A stretch of 64,000 bases of DNA from NCBI GenBank assembly GCA_019638475.1, contig JAHBTR010000003.1, positions 62,001-126,000 of the forward strand. The letters run 5' to 3'. This document shows positions 1 to 10,123 of this stretch, one piece after another. A program made the position numbers and the translations under genes. The stretch is from Chitinophagaceae bacterium (GTDB taxonomy: Bacteria; Bacteroidota; Bacteroidia; Chitinophagales; Chitinophagaceae). Below the pieces are notes generated by a model. It had not been told where the DNA came from, did not search any database, and saw nothing but the letters and a program-made list of their open reading frames with translations. The stretch's first letter is position 1; each line of letters opens with the position of its first letter.

Positions 1-123
1 GCTACATTAATAAAAGCACTTCATAAAAAAGGTATTTATATACTTGACATTAATGAAAGAGATAGAGAAGAATCTATAAAAGTTGTAGAAGCCTGCCCTG
101 CCAAAGTAATAAAGGTGAACTAA
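1..123 (+). CDS. C-terminal end of a ferredoxin-like protein (partial)
   Basis: The frame is open from the first base and ends in TAA, giving the last 40 residues of a protein whose start lies outside the window. The tail contains VEACPAKVIKV, which resembles the last cysteine-proline segment of small 3Fe-4S/4Fe-4S ferredoxins (typically a CPxxxI ending). Only one of the cluster cysteines would be inside the window, so the assignment is a weak inference. The gene runs in the same direction as the outer-membrane operon that follows, separated from it by about 145 bases of AT-rich spacer. Confidence 0.4.
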   Translation, partial: ATLIKALHKKGIYILDINERDREESIKVVEACPAKVIKVN

Positions 124-267
124 TTTACTTTTAAAAATTGCTTATTCGCCGTTTTTGTAATACCACTTATGTATTATTTCTTAAATAATATGTTTAGTTT
201 GTTATTATATATTATTATTGCCGTTAAGTCAGTTTTCCCTATTTATAAAAATTTTCTAAATTAAAAT

Positions 268-981
268 ATGAGATTATTATTACTGGGTATAATACTAATT
301 ACAACAAGTAAAATAAAAGCACAAAATAAAGTAACAGCAGCAAATACTAATGCTGCTACTGCTGCTCAAAACATATACCACACCACCATTGCTGCAAAAG
401 AAAATATTTATAATGGACAAGAATATTTTCATAATAATGGACCAATTATAGGTCATGTGTTTTGGAATGATAATCTTTTCATTAAGGGGTCGGTAGGTTA
501 TGAAGGAAATATTTATCCTAATATTCCTCTAAAATTAGATTTATTATTTGAAGAATTGGTAACTCGTGGAAGTAATTTAGGTATTCAAATTAAAATTATT
601 AAAGAAAAAATTGACTCTTTTAATATTGGAGGTATTAGCTTTTTACATTTAACACAAAACAATCTTCATAAAATACCTACTGGGTTTTATGAAGTTTTGC
701 ATAATGGAAAATATAGTGTTATATGTAGAAGAATAAAATCTATTAAAGAAACAGTATTGCCTGATGGAGTTGAAAGAAAAATAGTTCAAAAGAATAGCTA
801 TTATCTAAAAGAAAATGGTGTGTATTATGAAATAAGAAATAGGCAAACATTATATAATTTTTTCAAAAACAAAAGAGAAGAAGTAAAAAATTATATTAGA
901 ACTGAAAACCTAAACTTTAATAAAGACCCAGAATCTTTCATTGTTTTATCCATTAAATATTTAGAGCAAATAACCCAATAA
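268..981 (+). CDS. Secreted protein of unknown function, first gene of outer-membrane operon
   Basis: The 237-residue product starts with a hydrophobic signal segment (about residues 1-18, ending KAQ) followed by an alanine/asparagine/threonine-rich stretch. The rest is mixed alpha/beta, with lysine-rich C-terminal helices and no transmembrane segment. I do not recognise a family. It lies 4 bases upstream of the TonB-dependent receptor and on the same strand, so it is probably co-transcribed and may be a periplasmic or surface accessory of that receptor. The ATG start is supported by the signal peptide that follows it. Confidence 0.75.
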   Translation: MRLLLLGIILITTSKIKAQNKVTAANTNAATAAQNIYHTTIAAKENIYNGQEYFHNNGPIIGHVFWNDNLFIKGSVGYEGNIYPNIPLKLDLLFEELVTRGSNLGIQIKIIKEKIDSFNIGGISFLHLTQNNLHKIPTGFYEVLHNGKYSVICRRIKSIKETVLPDGVERKIVQKNSYYLKENGVYYEIRNRQTLYNFFKNKREEVKNYIRTENLNFNKDPESFIVLSIKYLEQITQ

Positions 982-985
982 TAAA

Positions 986-3751
986 ATGAAATTTCTTTTT
1001 AAAATATTAGCTATAGCTATATTAATACTTTTATTTTCTAATGTTAATGCACAAAATACAAGTGTTATTACACTTGATGTAAAGCAAGTAACATTTAAAG
1101 AATTTGTACAAATTGTAGAAAAGCAAACTAATTATTTTTTCTATTACAATCATTTAGATACTGATAGTATTAGAATTACTACTACTGCTAATAATAAACC
1201 ATTGGAAGAAGTATTAAAGGCTGTTTTTGAAAATACAGAACTCTACTTTTCCATCACCAATAATCATAAAATTTTTATTTCAAGAGATGTACAATTATAT
1301 ACACAACTTGGAACAACTTTTTTTAATGCCGATGCACAGTCTGTAGATAAAAAGAAAATTATACAAGTATTTGAAGATTCTATTGAAGAAAAAACGCCAG
1401 AAGATGCAGCAGTACAAAACAAATTAATAGTTGTAGGAAAACCCAATGCTGCTATAAGTGGAAAAGTTACCATTACAGGACATATAAAAAATATAAAAAA
1501 CAATGAACCATTAGAAGGTGCAGTAGTTGCTGTAGGTAAAACATCTGTAGTTACTGACTATATAGGCAGATTTTCTATCAATGTACCCAAAGGAAGAAAT
1601 GTACTTACTGTATCAAGTGTAGGTATGAGAGATGCTATTCGTCAGTTATTAGTACACTCTTCTGGTAATGTAGAAATAGAAATGCAAGAAAATATTACCA
1701 AGCTAAAAGGTGTAGTTGTAACTACTTCTAAACAAAATACAGGTATTAAAACACCTAAAATGGGTGTTGAAAAAATAAGTATTAAGCAATTAAAACAACA
1801 GCCTGTTATTTTTGGAGAAGCAGATGTATTAAGAGCTGTATTAACCTTACCAGGTGTAACTTCTGTAGGTGAAGCAAGTACAGGCTTTAATGTAAGAGGG
1901 GGCTCTGTTGACCAAAATCTCATCTTATTTAATGATGCAACTATTTTCAATCCATCACATTTATTTGGATTCTTTTCTGCCTTCAATCCTTCTGTTGTCA
2001 ATAGTGTGGAATTATTTAAAAGTAGTATTCCTGAAAAATATGGAGGTCGTATTTCTTCTGTATTAGATGTAAAAGTACAAGAAGGTAATAAAAAGAAATT
2101 GGGAGGTGCTGGAGGTATTGGTCCATTAACAAGCCATTTAATGATTGAAGGACCTACTAAAAAAGAAAAAGGCTCTTTTATTATTGGTTATAGAACAACT
2201 TATTCTAACTGGATTTTGAAAAATTTAAAAGATGAAAATTTTAAAAATAGTAGAGCTTCCTTTTATGATATAAGTCTTCATCTATCTCAACAAATTAACA
2301 CTAAAAACTTTTTATACATTACAGGATATTTAAGTAAAGATAATTTTAGGTTAGATAAAGACACACTTTATCAATATAAGAATAATAACATCAATATAAA
2401 ATGGAAACATATTTTTAAAAATGGGCTATTCAGTATTTTTACAGTTGGTTTTGATAATTATAATTATGGTATAGAAAGTTCATTAAAACCATTGAGTGCA
2501 TATACTTTAAAATTTGATATAAATCAATATTACTTCAAAGCAGATTTTACAAAATCAATTGGTAATAAACATCGTTTCAACTTTGGTTATAATGGTAATT
2601 TCTTAAAATTAAATCCAGGAAATTTTCAACCTAATGGTAGCACATCTTTAATACTACCCATTACTGTACAACAAGAACAAGGAATAGAAAATGCAATTTA
2701 TTTTGGCGATAAAATAGAAGTAAACAATAAGTTAGCTATTGAAGCAGGATTAAGGGTTTCTGCTTTTACTGCACTTGGTGCATCAAGAGTTTATACTTAT
2801 GCAGCAGGTACAGAAAGAAGTATAACTAACATTCAAGATACATTATTCTATAAAAAAGGACAACCTATAAAAACCTATTGGGGACCAGAAATAAGGCTCT
2901 CTGCCAGATACACTTTATCTGAAACAGCTTCTATAAAAGCTGGATTTAGCACTCAACGACAATATATGCACATGCTTTCAAATACAACTGCTATTTCTCC
3001 TACAGATATTTGGAAGCTGAGTGATGCTCATATAAAACCACAATATGGAAAACAAATTTCTTTAGGCTTCTACAAAAATTTTCCAAGAAGAGATATTGAA
3101 ACATCTGTAGAAGTATATTATAAATGGTTAGATAATTTTCTTGACTATAAAAGTGGAGCTAAACTTTTGTTGAATGAACACATAGAAACAGATGTCTTAA
3201 ACTCTAAAGGAACAGCTTATGGTATAGAGTTTATGGTGAAAAAAAATATTGGAAAATTAAATGGTTGGTTTAGTTATACATATTCAAGAACATTGCTTCA
3301 AACAGATGATGCAACAATAAGTCATCCTGTAAATAAAGGAACTGCTTACCCTGCCAATTTTGACAAACCACACAGTATTAATATTATTGGTAATTATAAA
3401 TTTTCTCATAGATTCAATATTTCTTTAACAACAGTGTATAGCACTGGTCGTCCTATAACATTGCCTATTGCCATTTATAATTATGGTGGTGGAGATAGAG
3501 TTTATTATTCCGACAGAAATCAATTCAGAATTCCTGATTATTTCAGAGCAGATTTTTCAATGAATATAGAAGGCAGTCATAAAATAAAAAAATTAGCCCA
3601 TAGTTCTTGGTCATTAGGAGTGTATAATATTACTGCCAGAAAAAATCCTTATTCTGTTTATTTCACTACCGAAAATAGAGTTATCAAAGGTTATCAGTTA
3701 TCTATTTTTGGTTCAGCCATTCCATTCATTACATACAACTTTAAGTTTTAA
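986..3751 (+). CDS. TonB-dependent receptor with STN and carboxypeptidase-regulatory-like domains
   Basis: This 921-residue outer-membrane protein has a signal peptide (1-22, ending NAQ), an STN-type secretin/TonB N-terminal domain (about 30-100), a CarboxypepD_reg-like beta-sandwich (about 160-235), a plug domain (about 260-370, with FNVRGGSVDQNLILFNDA and KYGGRISSVLDV) and a long beta-barrel ending in an aromatic strand (FITYNFKF). The STN domain is the kind that receives signals for a cytoplasmic-membrane anti-sigma factor, but no anti-sigma/sigma pair is adjacent. In Bacteroidota such receptors are often paired with DUF4249 lipoproteins, as here. The substrate cannot be told from sequence; uptake or export of a peptide, siderophore or glycan are all possible. 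Confidence 0.92.
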   Translation: MKFLFKILAIAILILLFSNVNAQNTSVITLDVKQVTFKEFVQIVEKQTNYFFYYNHLDTDSIRITTTANNKPLEEVLKAVFENTELYFSITNNHKIFISRDVQLYTQLGTTFFNADAQSVDKKKIIQVFEDSIEEKTPEDAAVQNKLIVVGKPNAAISGKVTITGHIKNIKNNEPLEGAVVAVGKTSVVTDYIGRFSINVPKGRNVLTVSSVGMRDAIRQLLVHSSGNVEIEMQENITKLKGVVVTTSKQNTGIKTPKMGVEKISIKQLKQQPVIFGEADVLRAVLTLPGVTSVGEASTGFNVRGGSVDQNLILFNDATIFNPSHLFGFFSAFNPSVVNSVELFKSSIPEKYGGRISSVLDVKVQEGNKKKLGGAGGIGPLTSHLMIEGPTKKEKGSFIIGYRTTYSNWILKNLKDENFKNSRASFYDISLHLSQQINTKNFLYITGYLSKDNFRLDKDTLYQYKNNNINIKWKHIFKNGLFSIFTVGFDNYNYGIESSLKPLSAYTLKFDINQYYFKADFTKSIGNKHRFNFGYNGNFLKLNPGNFQPNGSTSLILPITVQQEQGIENAIYFGDKIEVNNKLAIEAGLRVSAFTALGASRVYTYAAGTERSITNIQDTLFYKKGQPIKTYWGPEIRLSARYTLSETASIKAGFSTQRQYMHMLSNTTAISPTDIWKLSDAHIKPQYGKQISLGFYKNFPRRDIETSVEVYYKWLDNFLDYKSGAKLLLNEHIETDVLNSKGTAYGIEFMVKKNIGKLNGWFSYTYSRTLLQTDDATISHPVNKGTAYPANFDKPHSINIIGNYKFSHRFNISLTTVYSTGRPITLPIAIYNYGGGDRVYYSDRNQFRIPDYFRADFSMNIEGSHKIKKLAHSSWSLGVYNITARKNPYSVYFTTENRVIKGYQLSIFGSAIPFITYNFKF

Positions 3752-3764
3752 TAATTATTAATAA

Positions 3765-4904
3765 ATGAAAACAAAAAAATTATTTTACTTCATTATTTTT
3801 TCTGCCTTAGCAATAAGTTGCAGAAGAAATTATACACCACCAGAAGTTACAACAGACTATCATATTTTAGTAATAGAAGGATTTATTAATACAGGTGCAG
3901 ATTCCAGTTTTTTTAAATTATCTCGTACACAAAAATTAGGCAATGCTACCTCTATTAAAACAGAATTGGGTGCTCAATTAAGTATTCTCTCTTCTACAGG
4001 TTCTGTATTATCTACATCTGTAAGCAAAGGCAATGGAGAATATGCTATTTACAGTGCTACACTTACTGCAACAGAATCTTATCGTCTTAAAATTATAACA
4101 TCAGATGCTAAAGTATATCAGTCAGATTTAGTTGAAGTAAAACAAACACCTGCTATTGATAGTGTAACTTGGAAAATAGATAATGAAAAAAATGGCATCC
4201 AATTTTTTGTCAATACACACGATGCAACGAAAAAAAGTCTTTACTACAAATGGGATTGTGAAGAAGTGTGGGAATACAGAGCTTATTTTGAATCTCAATA
4301 TAAATATTTAGGAGATTCAACTATAGAATTTAGAACACCAGACGAACAAGTATATCGTTGTTGGTCTTCAGAAAAAAGTGCAGAAATATTTATCAACTCT
4401 ACAGAAAGATTAGGAGAAGATATTGTTAGTAATGAAAAAATATTATTCGTCAAAAAAGGAGGCAATCGTTTTAACCAACGATATAGTTTATTGGTTAAAC
4501 AATATGCCCTTACAAAAGAATCTTATGAATATTGGCAACAATTAAAACAAATGACAGAATTAGGAGGCTCTGTATTTGATGTACAGCCTACACAATTAAT
4601 AGGCAATATTCAGTGCATTTCTAATCCTGATGAACCTATTATTGGTTACATTAGTGCTGCTACTGCTTCAGAAAAAAGAATTTTTATCAATAGAGATGAA
4701 GTGCCTTCATTTGTCATGTCCTACCCCATAGATTGTGATATGAAAACAGTAGCTCCAAATATAGATAGTATGAGCTTGTATTATAACATCAGAAAATATT
4801 TACCAATAGCTCCTGATGTATTAGGTGCATACCTTGCATCAACTTTAGAGTGTGCAGATTGTAGATTTTATGGAGGGACAACAACAAAACCTTCTTTTTG
4901 GTAA
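3765..4904 (+). CDS. DUF4249-type lipoprotein
   Basis: The 379-residue product has a lipoprotein signal (hydrophobic 1-18, lipobox ALAISC with the cysteine at about 19) and the early motif LVIEGFINTGADSSFFKLSRT that is characteristic of DUF4249 family proteins. The middle is an Ig-like beta region and the C-terminal part has a run of cysteines (SNPDEP region, PIDCD, ECADCRFYGG). It follows the receptor by 13 bases and should be a surface- or periplasm-facing lipoprotein partner of that receptor. The molecular function of DUF4249 is not established. Confidence 0.88.
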   Translation: MKTKKLFYFIIFSALAISCRRNYTPPEVTTDYHILVIEGFINTGADSSFFKLSRTQKLGNATSIKTELGAQLSILSSTGSVLSTSVSKGNGEYAIYSATLTATESYRLKIITSDAKVYQSDLVEVKQTPAIDSVTWKIDNEKNGIQFFVNTHDATKKSLYYKWDCEEVWEYRAYFESQYKYLGDSTIEFRTPDEQVYRCWSSEKSAEIFINSTERLGEDIVSNEKILFVKKGGNRFNQRYSLLVKQYALTKESYEYWQQLKQMTELGGSVFDVQPTQLIGNIQCISNPDEPIIGYISAATASEKRIFINRDEVPSFVMSYPIDCDMKTVAPNIDSMSLYYNIRKYLPIAPDVLGAYLASTLECADCRFYGGTTTKPSFW

Positions 4905-4924
4905 TAAATAATATTTAAGAGTTT

Positions 4925-7297
4925 ATGAATACGCATAAAATAAAATTGTTGATAATAATTTGTATAGCATTTAGCTTAAAAACTTTTTCGCAAAGTAGCG
5001 AAGGAGAGCAAATAGCTACTAAATTTCAACAATATGTAGTAGGAAATTTTCAAGAAAAAATGTTTGTACATATTGATAGAAGCTTTTACTTATCTGGCGA
5101 AACAATGTGGTTTAAAATATATAATACAGATGCTTCAACAAACCAACTTTCCTCTATCAGTAAAATAGCTTATGTAGAACTTCTTAATACTGACAATAAA
5201 GCTGTATTACAAGCCACAATTCAATTACAAGAAGGTACAGGAAATGGTCAATTTTCTTTGCCAATAACATTACCCACAGGCAACTATACTTTTAGAGCAT
5301 ATACCAACTGGATGAAAAATTATAGTGAAGAAATAGCTTTTCATAAAATAATTGGTATTGTAAATGTTTTTGAAAAAAATAATGATAGCATCAATCATAC
5401 CAATAAATATGATATGCAATTTTTTCCAGAAGGAGGCAATCTTGTAAAAAATATTCAAAGTAAAATAGCTTTTAAAGCTGTGAACAATGTAGGCGAAGGC
5501 ATTTCTTTTCAAGGAAAAATTGTTAATCAAAATAACAATGTTATTGTTTCTTTTGAACCACAAAAATTTGGTATAGGCTCTTTCTTATTTACACCAGAAG
5601 CAGATAATACTTACAAAGCAATTATCATTACAGCATCTAATGACACACTTAGTTACAATATACCTGCTATTTATGACAAAGGTTATGTAATGCTTACAGA
5701 AACAACAGAAGATTTTGTTACCATATCGGTACAAGCTAATAATAACAATAGCGAAAAACTTTATTTAGTAGCTTATAACAACAATACCATTCAAATCAAT
5801 CAATCACAAAACTTACAAAATGGTAAAACTGTTTTTAATATTCATAAAGCATCTTTAAAAGATGGAATAAATTATTTTACCTTATTTAATAGCAATAACA
5901 AACCTGTTTGTGAAAGATTATGGTATAAAAGACCTGTGGCAAAAGAGTTTGTAAAAGCTACCATTAATCAACCTCATTTTGCTAACAGAGAAAAAGTAAA
6001 TATTGAAGTGCTTAGTTATAATTATCAAAAGCAACCAATAGCTTCAAATATGTCAATAGCAGTTTTTAAAACTGATGAATTACAACCAGCAGAAAGTATA
6101 GATATTCAACAATATTTTTGGCTTACATCTAACCTAAAAGGAAATATTGAAAATGCAGGTTATTATTTAAACACCATATCTAAACAAACAGATGAAGCAT
6201 TAGATAATTTATTGCTTACGCAAGGATGGAGAAGATTTGATTGGAACAATATTTTACAAAATACATCACCAGTAAAAAAATATTTACCCGAATATGAAGG
6301 TCAGCTTATAACAGGAAAAGTAATTAATAAAAATACATTAACACCTGTTAGCAGTATTGGCGTTTTTCTAAGTACATCAGGCAAAGATTTTGGTTTTACT
6401 GCTGCCCTATCAAATAATGAAGGAGATTTTGTAGCTATTATGCCTAAGGTTATCAACAAATCAATATTGGTAGCACAAACCAATAACAGAACTGATAGTA
6501 ATTATAGAATAGATATTAATAGTCCATATTGGAACAAAGAATCATCTTTTAACTTACCTTATTTTACGCTACATAAAAAAGTAGAAAGTGAACTAAATAA
6601 TTATAGTATTAATTTACAAGCAGAAAATATTTATGCAAAAAAACCTTCTGTAACACAAGTCTTAGATTATACACCATTTTATGTTAAAGCAGATGAAAGT
6701 TATTTGTTAGATAACTATACAAGATTTACTACAATGGAAGAAGTAATGAGAGAATATATACCTGGTGTATCTGTTAGAAAAAAATCAGGGAAATTTACCT
6801 TTTATAATATAGATGCTCCAAGATTTCAACACTTTGTTACCGAGCCTTTAATATTATTTGATGGAATACCAGTTTTTGATGCAGATAAAATAATTGAATC
6901 CAATCCTTTAAAAGTGCAAAAGATAGATGTAGTAACCAGAAAATTTTATTATAGCTCTTTTGCTTTTGATGGCATCGTTAGTTATACAAGCTATACTGGC
7001 AAAATGGGTACTACTGTTTTAGATAAAGAATCTTTATTAATAGATTATGATGCTATACAACAACAAAGAGAATTTTATGTGCCTAAATATGATTTGCAAG
7101 AAAACAAAGAAAGCAGATTGCCCGATTATAGAATGTTATTACACTGGTCGCCAAATGTAATAACAACAACAAATGGAGCTACTAATATTACATTTTATAC
7201 ATCAGATATTGAAGGCAATTTTACTGCAATTATTCAAGGATTAACACAATCGGGAGAGCCAATAAAAAGTAGCATCAATTTTACAGTAGCAAAATAA
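4925..7297 (+). CDS. Macroglobulin-like (MG2) / plug-like secreted protein
   Basis: This 790-residue protein carries a signal peptide (to about residue 22, TFSQ) followed by KMFVHIDRSFYLSGETMWFKIY, a sequence typical of the MG2 macroglobulin-like domain found in Bacteroidota proteins linked to TonB receptors. A carboxypeptidase-regulatory-like domain follows (around 455-530, GKVINKNTLTPVSSIGVFL). The C-terminal third resembles a TonB plug (TEPLILFDGIPVFDADKI) but there is no beta-barrel after it. It sits 20 bases after the DUF4249 gene and closes the operon. Such barrel-less plug proteins are common in the phylum; a role in substrate capture or receptor gating is an inference only. Confidence 0.82.
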   Translation: MNTHKIKLLIIICIAFSLKTFSQSSEGEQIATKFQQYVVGNFQEKMFVHIDRSFYLSGETMWFKIYNTDASTNQLSSISKIAYVELLNTDNKAVLQATIQLQEGTGNGQFSLPITLPTGNYTFRAYTNWMKNYSEEIAFHKIIGIVNVFEKNNDSINHTNKYDMQFFPEGGNLVKNIQSKIAFKAVNNVGEGISFQGKIVNQNNNVIVSFEPQKFGIGSFLFTPEADNTYKAIIITASNDTLSYNIPAIYDKGYVMLTETTEDFVTISVQANNNNSEKLYLVAYNNNTIQINQSQNLQNGKTVFNIHKASLKDGINYFTLFNSNNKPVCERLWYKRPVAKEFVKATINQPHFANREKVNIEVLSYNYQKQPIASNMSIAVFKTDELQPAESIDIQQYFWLTSNLKGNIENAGYYLNTISKQTDEALDNLLLTQGWRRFDWNNILQNTSPVKKYLPEYEGQLITGKVINKNTLTPVSSIGVFLSTSGKDFGFTAALSNNEGDFVAIMPKVINKSILVAQTNNRTDSNYRIDINSPYWNKESSFNLPYFTLHKKVESELNNYSINLQAENIYAKKPSVTQVLDYTPFYVKADESYLLDNYTRFTTMEEVMREYIPGVSVRKKSGKFTFYNIDAPRFQHFVTEPLILFDGIPVFDADKIIESNPLKVQKIDVVTRKFYYSSFAFDGIVSYTSYTGKMGTTVLDKESLLIDYDAIQQQREFYVPKYDLQENKESRLPDYRMLLHWSPNVITTTNGATNITFYTSDIEGNFTAIIQGLTQSGEPIKSSINFTVAK

Positions 7298-7438
7298 TTA
7301 TTTACTTGTATAAAATGAAGTAACATGTTAATTTATTGTACATTATCTTCTCTCTAATAGAAGAAAAATATTTTTACTCTAAGGCTACTCTGCATGATAA
7401 ATAATACATTATTTTTATTTCTTTAAATTAAAGCAGTA

Positions 7439-7927
7439 ATGAAAAATCTTTTAATCATTCGTCATGCAAAAAGCAATATGAGTTTTTTGGGAAGAGATAT
7501 TGAAAGACCACTCACAACTCAAGGCAATGCAGATGCTATAATGATGGCAAAGAAAATTGTTGATACTAATTTAATGATTGATGCTTTTGTTTCAAGCACA
7601 GCAATTAGGGCATTTACTACTGCTACTCATTTTGCACAAACTTATCAAACAAGCGAAAAAAATATTATTCAAATTCCCAATTTATACCATGCTTCTGTTA
7701 ATACTTTTTTTCAAGTTATAACTACTTTACACAATGCTTATACTACAGTAGCTTTATTTTCTCACAACCCTGGTATTACTGATTTTGTTAATCAACTAAC
7801 ATCTGTACAAATTGATGATATGCCACCTTGTGGTGTATTTGCTATAAAAATACATACCACAACATGGAACGATTTTTTAACTGCCAAAAAAGAATATTTA
7901 TTTTTTGATTATCCAAAAATAAAGTAG
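7439..7927 (+). CDS. SixA-type histidine phosphatase
   Basis: The 162-residue protein belongs to the histidine phosphatase superfamily: the RHG-type motif is near the N-terminus (IIRHAKS, catalytic His at about residue 8) and the second catalytic histidine is in FSHNPGITDF. Its size and the RHAKS sequence match the small SixA-like phosphohistidine phosphatases. No ArcB-like sensor kinase is present nearby, so the substrate is unknown. It converges tail to tail with the EamA transporter gene with no spacer between the two stop codons. Confidence 0.88.
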   Translation: MKNLLIIRHAKSNMSFLGRDIERPLTTQGNADAIMMAKKIVDTNLMIDAFVSSTAIRAFTTATHFAQTYQTSEKNIIQIPNLYHASVNTFFQVITTLHNAYTTVALFSHNPGITDFVNQLTSVQIDDMPPCGVFAIKIHTTTWNDFLTAKKEYLFFDYPKIK

Positions 7928-8815
7928 CTACACTTGTTTCTTTTTATTAACTAAATACACTCCTACAAAAATTAATATAGCCGATAGAATTTTAATGAAA
8001 GTAAGTTTTTCATTAAACAAAATCATAGAAGTAATAGTAGCAAAAACTGGTTGTGTATAAATGTATGTTCCTGTAATAGTTGCTCCTAATTTATCTACAC
8101 CATATACCATAAATAAATAAGCCAAAAATGTAGAACCAATAACAACAAAAATTAATGATAGCCAATGATACCACAAAAACATTTCCCATTGTATGGTTAG
8201 TGCATCATTAAATCCTAAAGGAACAATCATGAATGCACCAAATAAAAACACCCAACGTATTACATGTTCAGGTTTATAATTTGCCATTAAAGGCTGCACA
8301 AGCACTAAATAAAAAGCATAAGAAATAGCATTAATAATAATAAAAATATCGCCAAGCATATTACTATCTTTATCTGTTGTTGTTTTTATAAGAATTAAAA
8401 TAGTAGCACCGCTAATACCAAGTATTAACCCTGTAGTTTTATTGAGTGTAATTTTTTCTTTTAACAACCAAGCTGCTATGGCAGTAATAGCAATAGGTGT
8501 TCCAAGAGATAATAATGCTGCATGAATAGCACTTGTCATAGATGTGCCTTGTATAAATAAAATTTGATTAATAGCAATTCCTGTTGCTGCACATAATATA
8601 AAAAGTGGAATATCTTTTTTACGAATAGTAGCTTTTGATGGTTTAAATAAAAGCATCAACCAAAATAATGAAAGTGCAATAGATACACGCAATACATTCA
8701 AAGCTAAAGGAGGCATTACAGATGGTGTAAGGTATTTTACAGCAACTACAGAAATACCAAAAAAGAAATTTCCTGTAAGTACGGCAATGTGTGCTTTTAA
8801 TCTATCATTACTCAT
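7928..8815 (-). CDS. EamA/DMT-family transporter
   Basis: The product is 295 residues with about ten hydrophobic segments arranged as two EamA repeats of five helices, the usual architecture of drug/metabolite transporters (RhaT/YdcZ superclan). Each half has the glycine/proline-rich helix ends expected (for instance ALLSLGTPIAITAIAAW in the first half and AYLFMVYGVDKLGATITGTYIY in the second). The substrate is unknown. It is followed upstream on the same strand, after 16 bases, by a glycosyltransferase gene, so the two may be co-transcribed. Confidence 0.9.
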   Translation of the reverse strand: MSNDRLKAHIAVLTGNFFFGISVVAVKYLTPSVMPPLALNVLRVSIALSLFWLMLLFKPSKATIRKKDIPLFILCAATGIAINQILFIQGTSMTSAIHAALLSLGTPIAITAIAAWLLKEKITLNKTTGLILGISGATILILIKTTTDKDSNMLGDIFIIINAISYAFYLVLVQPLMANYKPEHVIRWVFLFGAFMIVPLGFNDALTIQWEMFLWYHWLSLIFVVIGSTFLAYLFMVYGVDKLGATITGTYIYTQPVFATITSMILFNEKLTFIKILSAILIFVGVYLVNKKKQV

Positions 8816-8831
8816 GATTGGTGCAAAGTAA

Positions 8832-9920
8832 TTACAAACTTTTTAATAATACAGCAATCTTTGTTGCTAATGAATTGGTTTGTAATGTAGGTAAATCATA
8901 CTCATTATTTTCTGCTGTTGAAATTATTTGTTGCAAAGAAAAATATTGTTGTTCTACCGAATAACACCATTGCTGTTGCATTAATTTTTTGGCTAAATAT
9001 TCTTGTTCTGTTTGCCCTGGTGTTGGTATTAAAATAGATTTTTTTTGCAGGCTTAAAACTTCCATTACAGTAGTATAACCACTTCTGCAAATAATATAAT
9101 TGCTTTGTTGCATAGCAATATTTAGCTCTTTATTTGCCAAATGATTTTTGATGGTTATATGTTTTGGTGTTGAAAAAATTTCTTGACTATCGGGCTTTCC
9201 TCTTACCAATAAAATGGTTGCTTTTACTGTATCAATAGCAGCTAAAATTTTTTCTTCTAAAATAGTTCTTTGAGGTTCTGGACCTGACAGCACTATACAA
9301 TAATCATATTTTATTTCACTAACTTCTTGTGTAGAAAATCTGGACAACAAACCTATATAATGAACAGGTGTAGTAGGCATTTTTTGAGGATGTGATAAAA
9401 CACCTGCAAGATTATTTTCTCCTTCAAAATCAGGCACCCAACATGCAGAAAATTGATTAATGAATCGGTAATTAATTTTTTGAACCAATTTTTCTAACCA
9501 ATAAAATGGCATTTTTATTGTTAGTTGATGTGTAATAAAAACACAAGGCTTTGTTGAATGATATAAACCATATCTATTATCACTAATAACAAGGTCTATA
9601 TGGTATTGCTCAACAACTTTTTTCAACCATTGATGTTCATAACGTATAGCAGAAAGAATTGTAGGAATTTGTGTGATAATTTTTAGTGGTAAAAAAAATT
9701 TGCTTTTTGAATAACTAATTTGATACCCTTTTAATTCTATAAAAGTGATAGAAGGAAATTCTTGCTGAAGTAATATTTTTTGTTTGCCTGTGGCAGCAAT
9801 GATAACAGTATAACCATTGTTAAGCAATGTTTGTATAATAGGAATACACCTTGTAGCATGTCCTAAACCCCAATCTAATGGGGCTACTAAAATGGTTTGT
9901 ATGTTAAATTTTTTGTTCAA
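8832..9920 (-). CDS. MurG/MGT-like glycosyltransferase (GT-B fold)
   Basis: The 362-residue protein starts with a Rossmann half containing PLDWGLGHATRC, the glycine-rich loop of GT28/GT1-type GT-B enzymes, and its C-terminal half has the donor-binding pattern (IICRSGYTTVMEVLSLQKKSILIPTPGQTEQEYLAKKL), where SGYTTVMEV and PGQTEQ correspond to the nucleotide-sugar site. It probably transfers a sugar from a UDP-sugar to a lipid or polysaccharide acceptor. The start used here is TTG because no in-frame ATG or GTG lies between the upstream stop and the conserved loop. The enzyme's acceptor cannot be inferred from neighbours. Confidence 0.82.
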   Translation of the reverse strand: MNKKFNIQTILVAPLDWGLGHATRCIPIIQTLLNNGYTVIIAATGKQKILLQQEFPSITFIELKGYQISYSKSKFFLPLKIITQIPTILSAIRYEHQWLKKVVEQYHIDLVISDNRYGLYHSTKPCVFITHQLTIKMPFYWLEKLVQKINYRFINQFSACWVPDFEGENNLAGVLSHPQKMPTTPVHYIGLLSRFSTQEVSEIKYDYCIVLSGPEPQRTILEEKILAAIDTVKATILLVRGKPDSQEIFSTPKHITIKNHLANKELNIAMQQSNYIICRSGYTTVMEVLSLQKKSILIPTPGQTEQEYLAKKLMQQQWCYSVEQQYFSLQQIISTAENNEYDLPTLQTNSLATKIAVLLKSL

Positions 9921-9972
9921 TGCCGCAATAAAAGTAATTTTTTAATTGATAAGTATTAATTTACGCTCTATT

Positions 9973-10098
9973 ATGAAAACAAGTTTTGCAAAAATTATAT
10001 TTTTTATGCTTTTGATAAGTGTAGTAACATCTTCTTGTAGTATTTTTGGTAAAGGCAGAAAAGATAAATCTTGTATGTGCCCTACATACAAAAGATAA
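9973..10098 (+). CDS. Very small predicted lipoprotein (41 aa)
   Basis: A short ATG-started frame encodes a hydrophobic signal segment followed by a lipobox-like VTSSC, with the cysteine at about residue 21, and then a short basic, cysteine-containing tail (GKGRKDKSCMCPTYKR). The order signal, lipobox, charged tail is the pattern of small Bacteroidota lipoproteins. It is followed 25 bases later by another small gene on the same strand. The function is unknown. The short length makes the call tentative, but the lipobox is unlikely by chance. Confidence 0.5.
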   Translation: MKTSFAKIIFFMLLISVVTSSCSIFGKGRKDKSCMCPTYKR

Positions 10099-10123
10099 CT
10101 TTAAAGAATTTTAAACTAAATGT

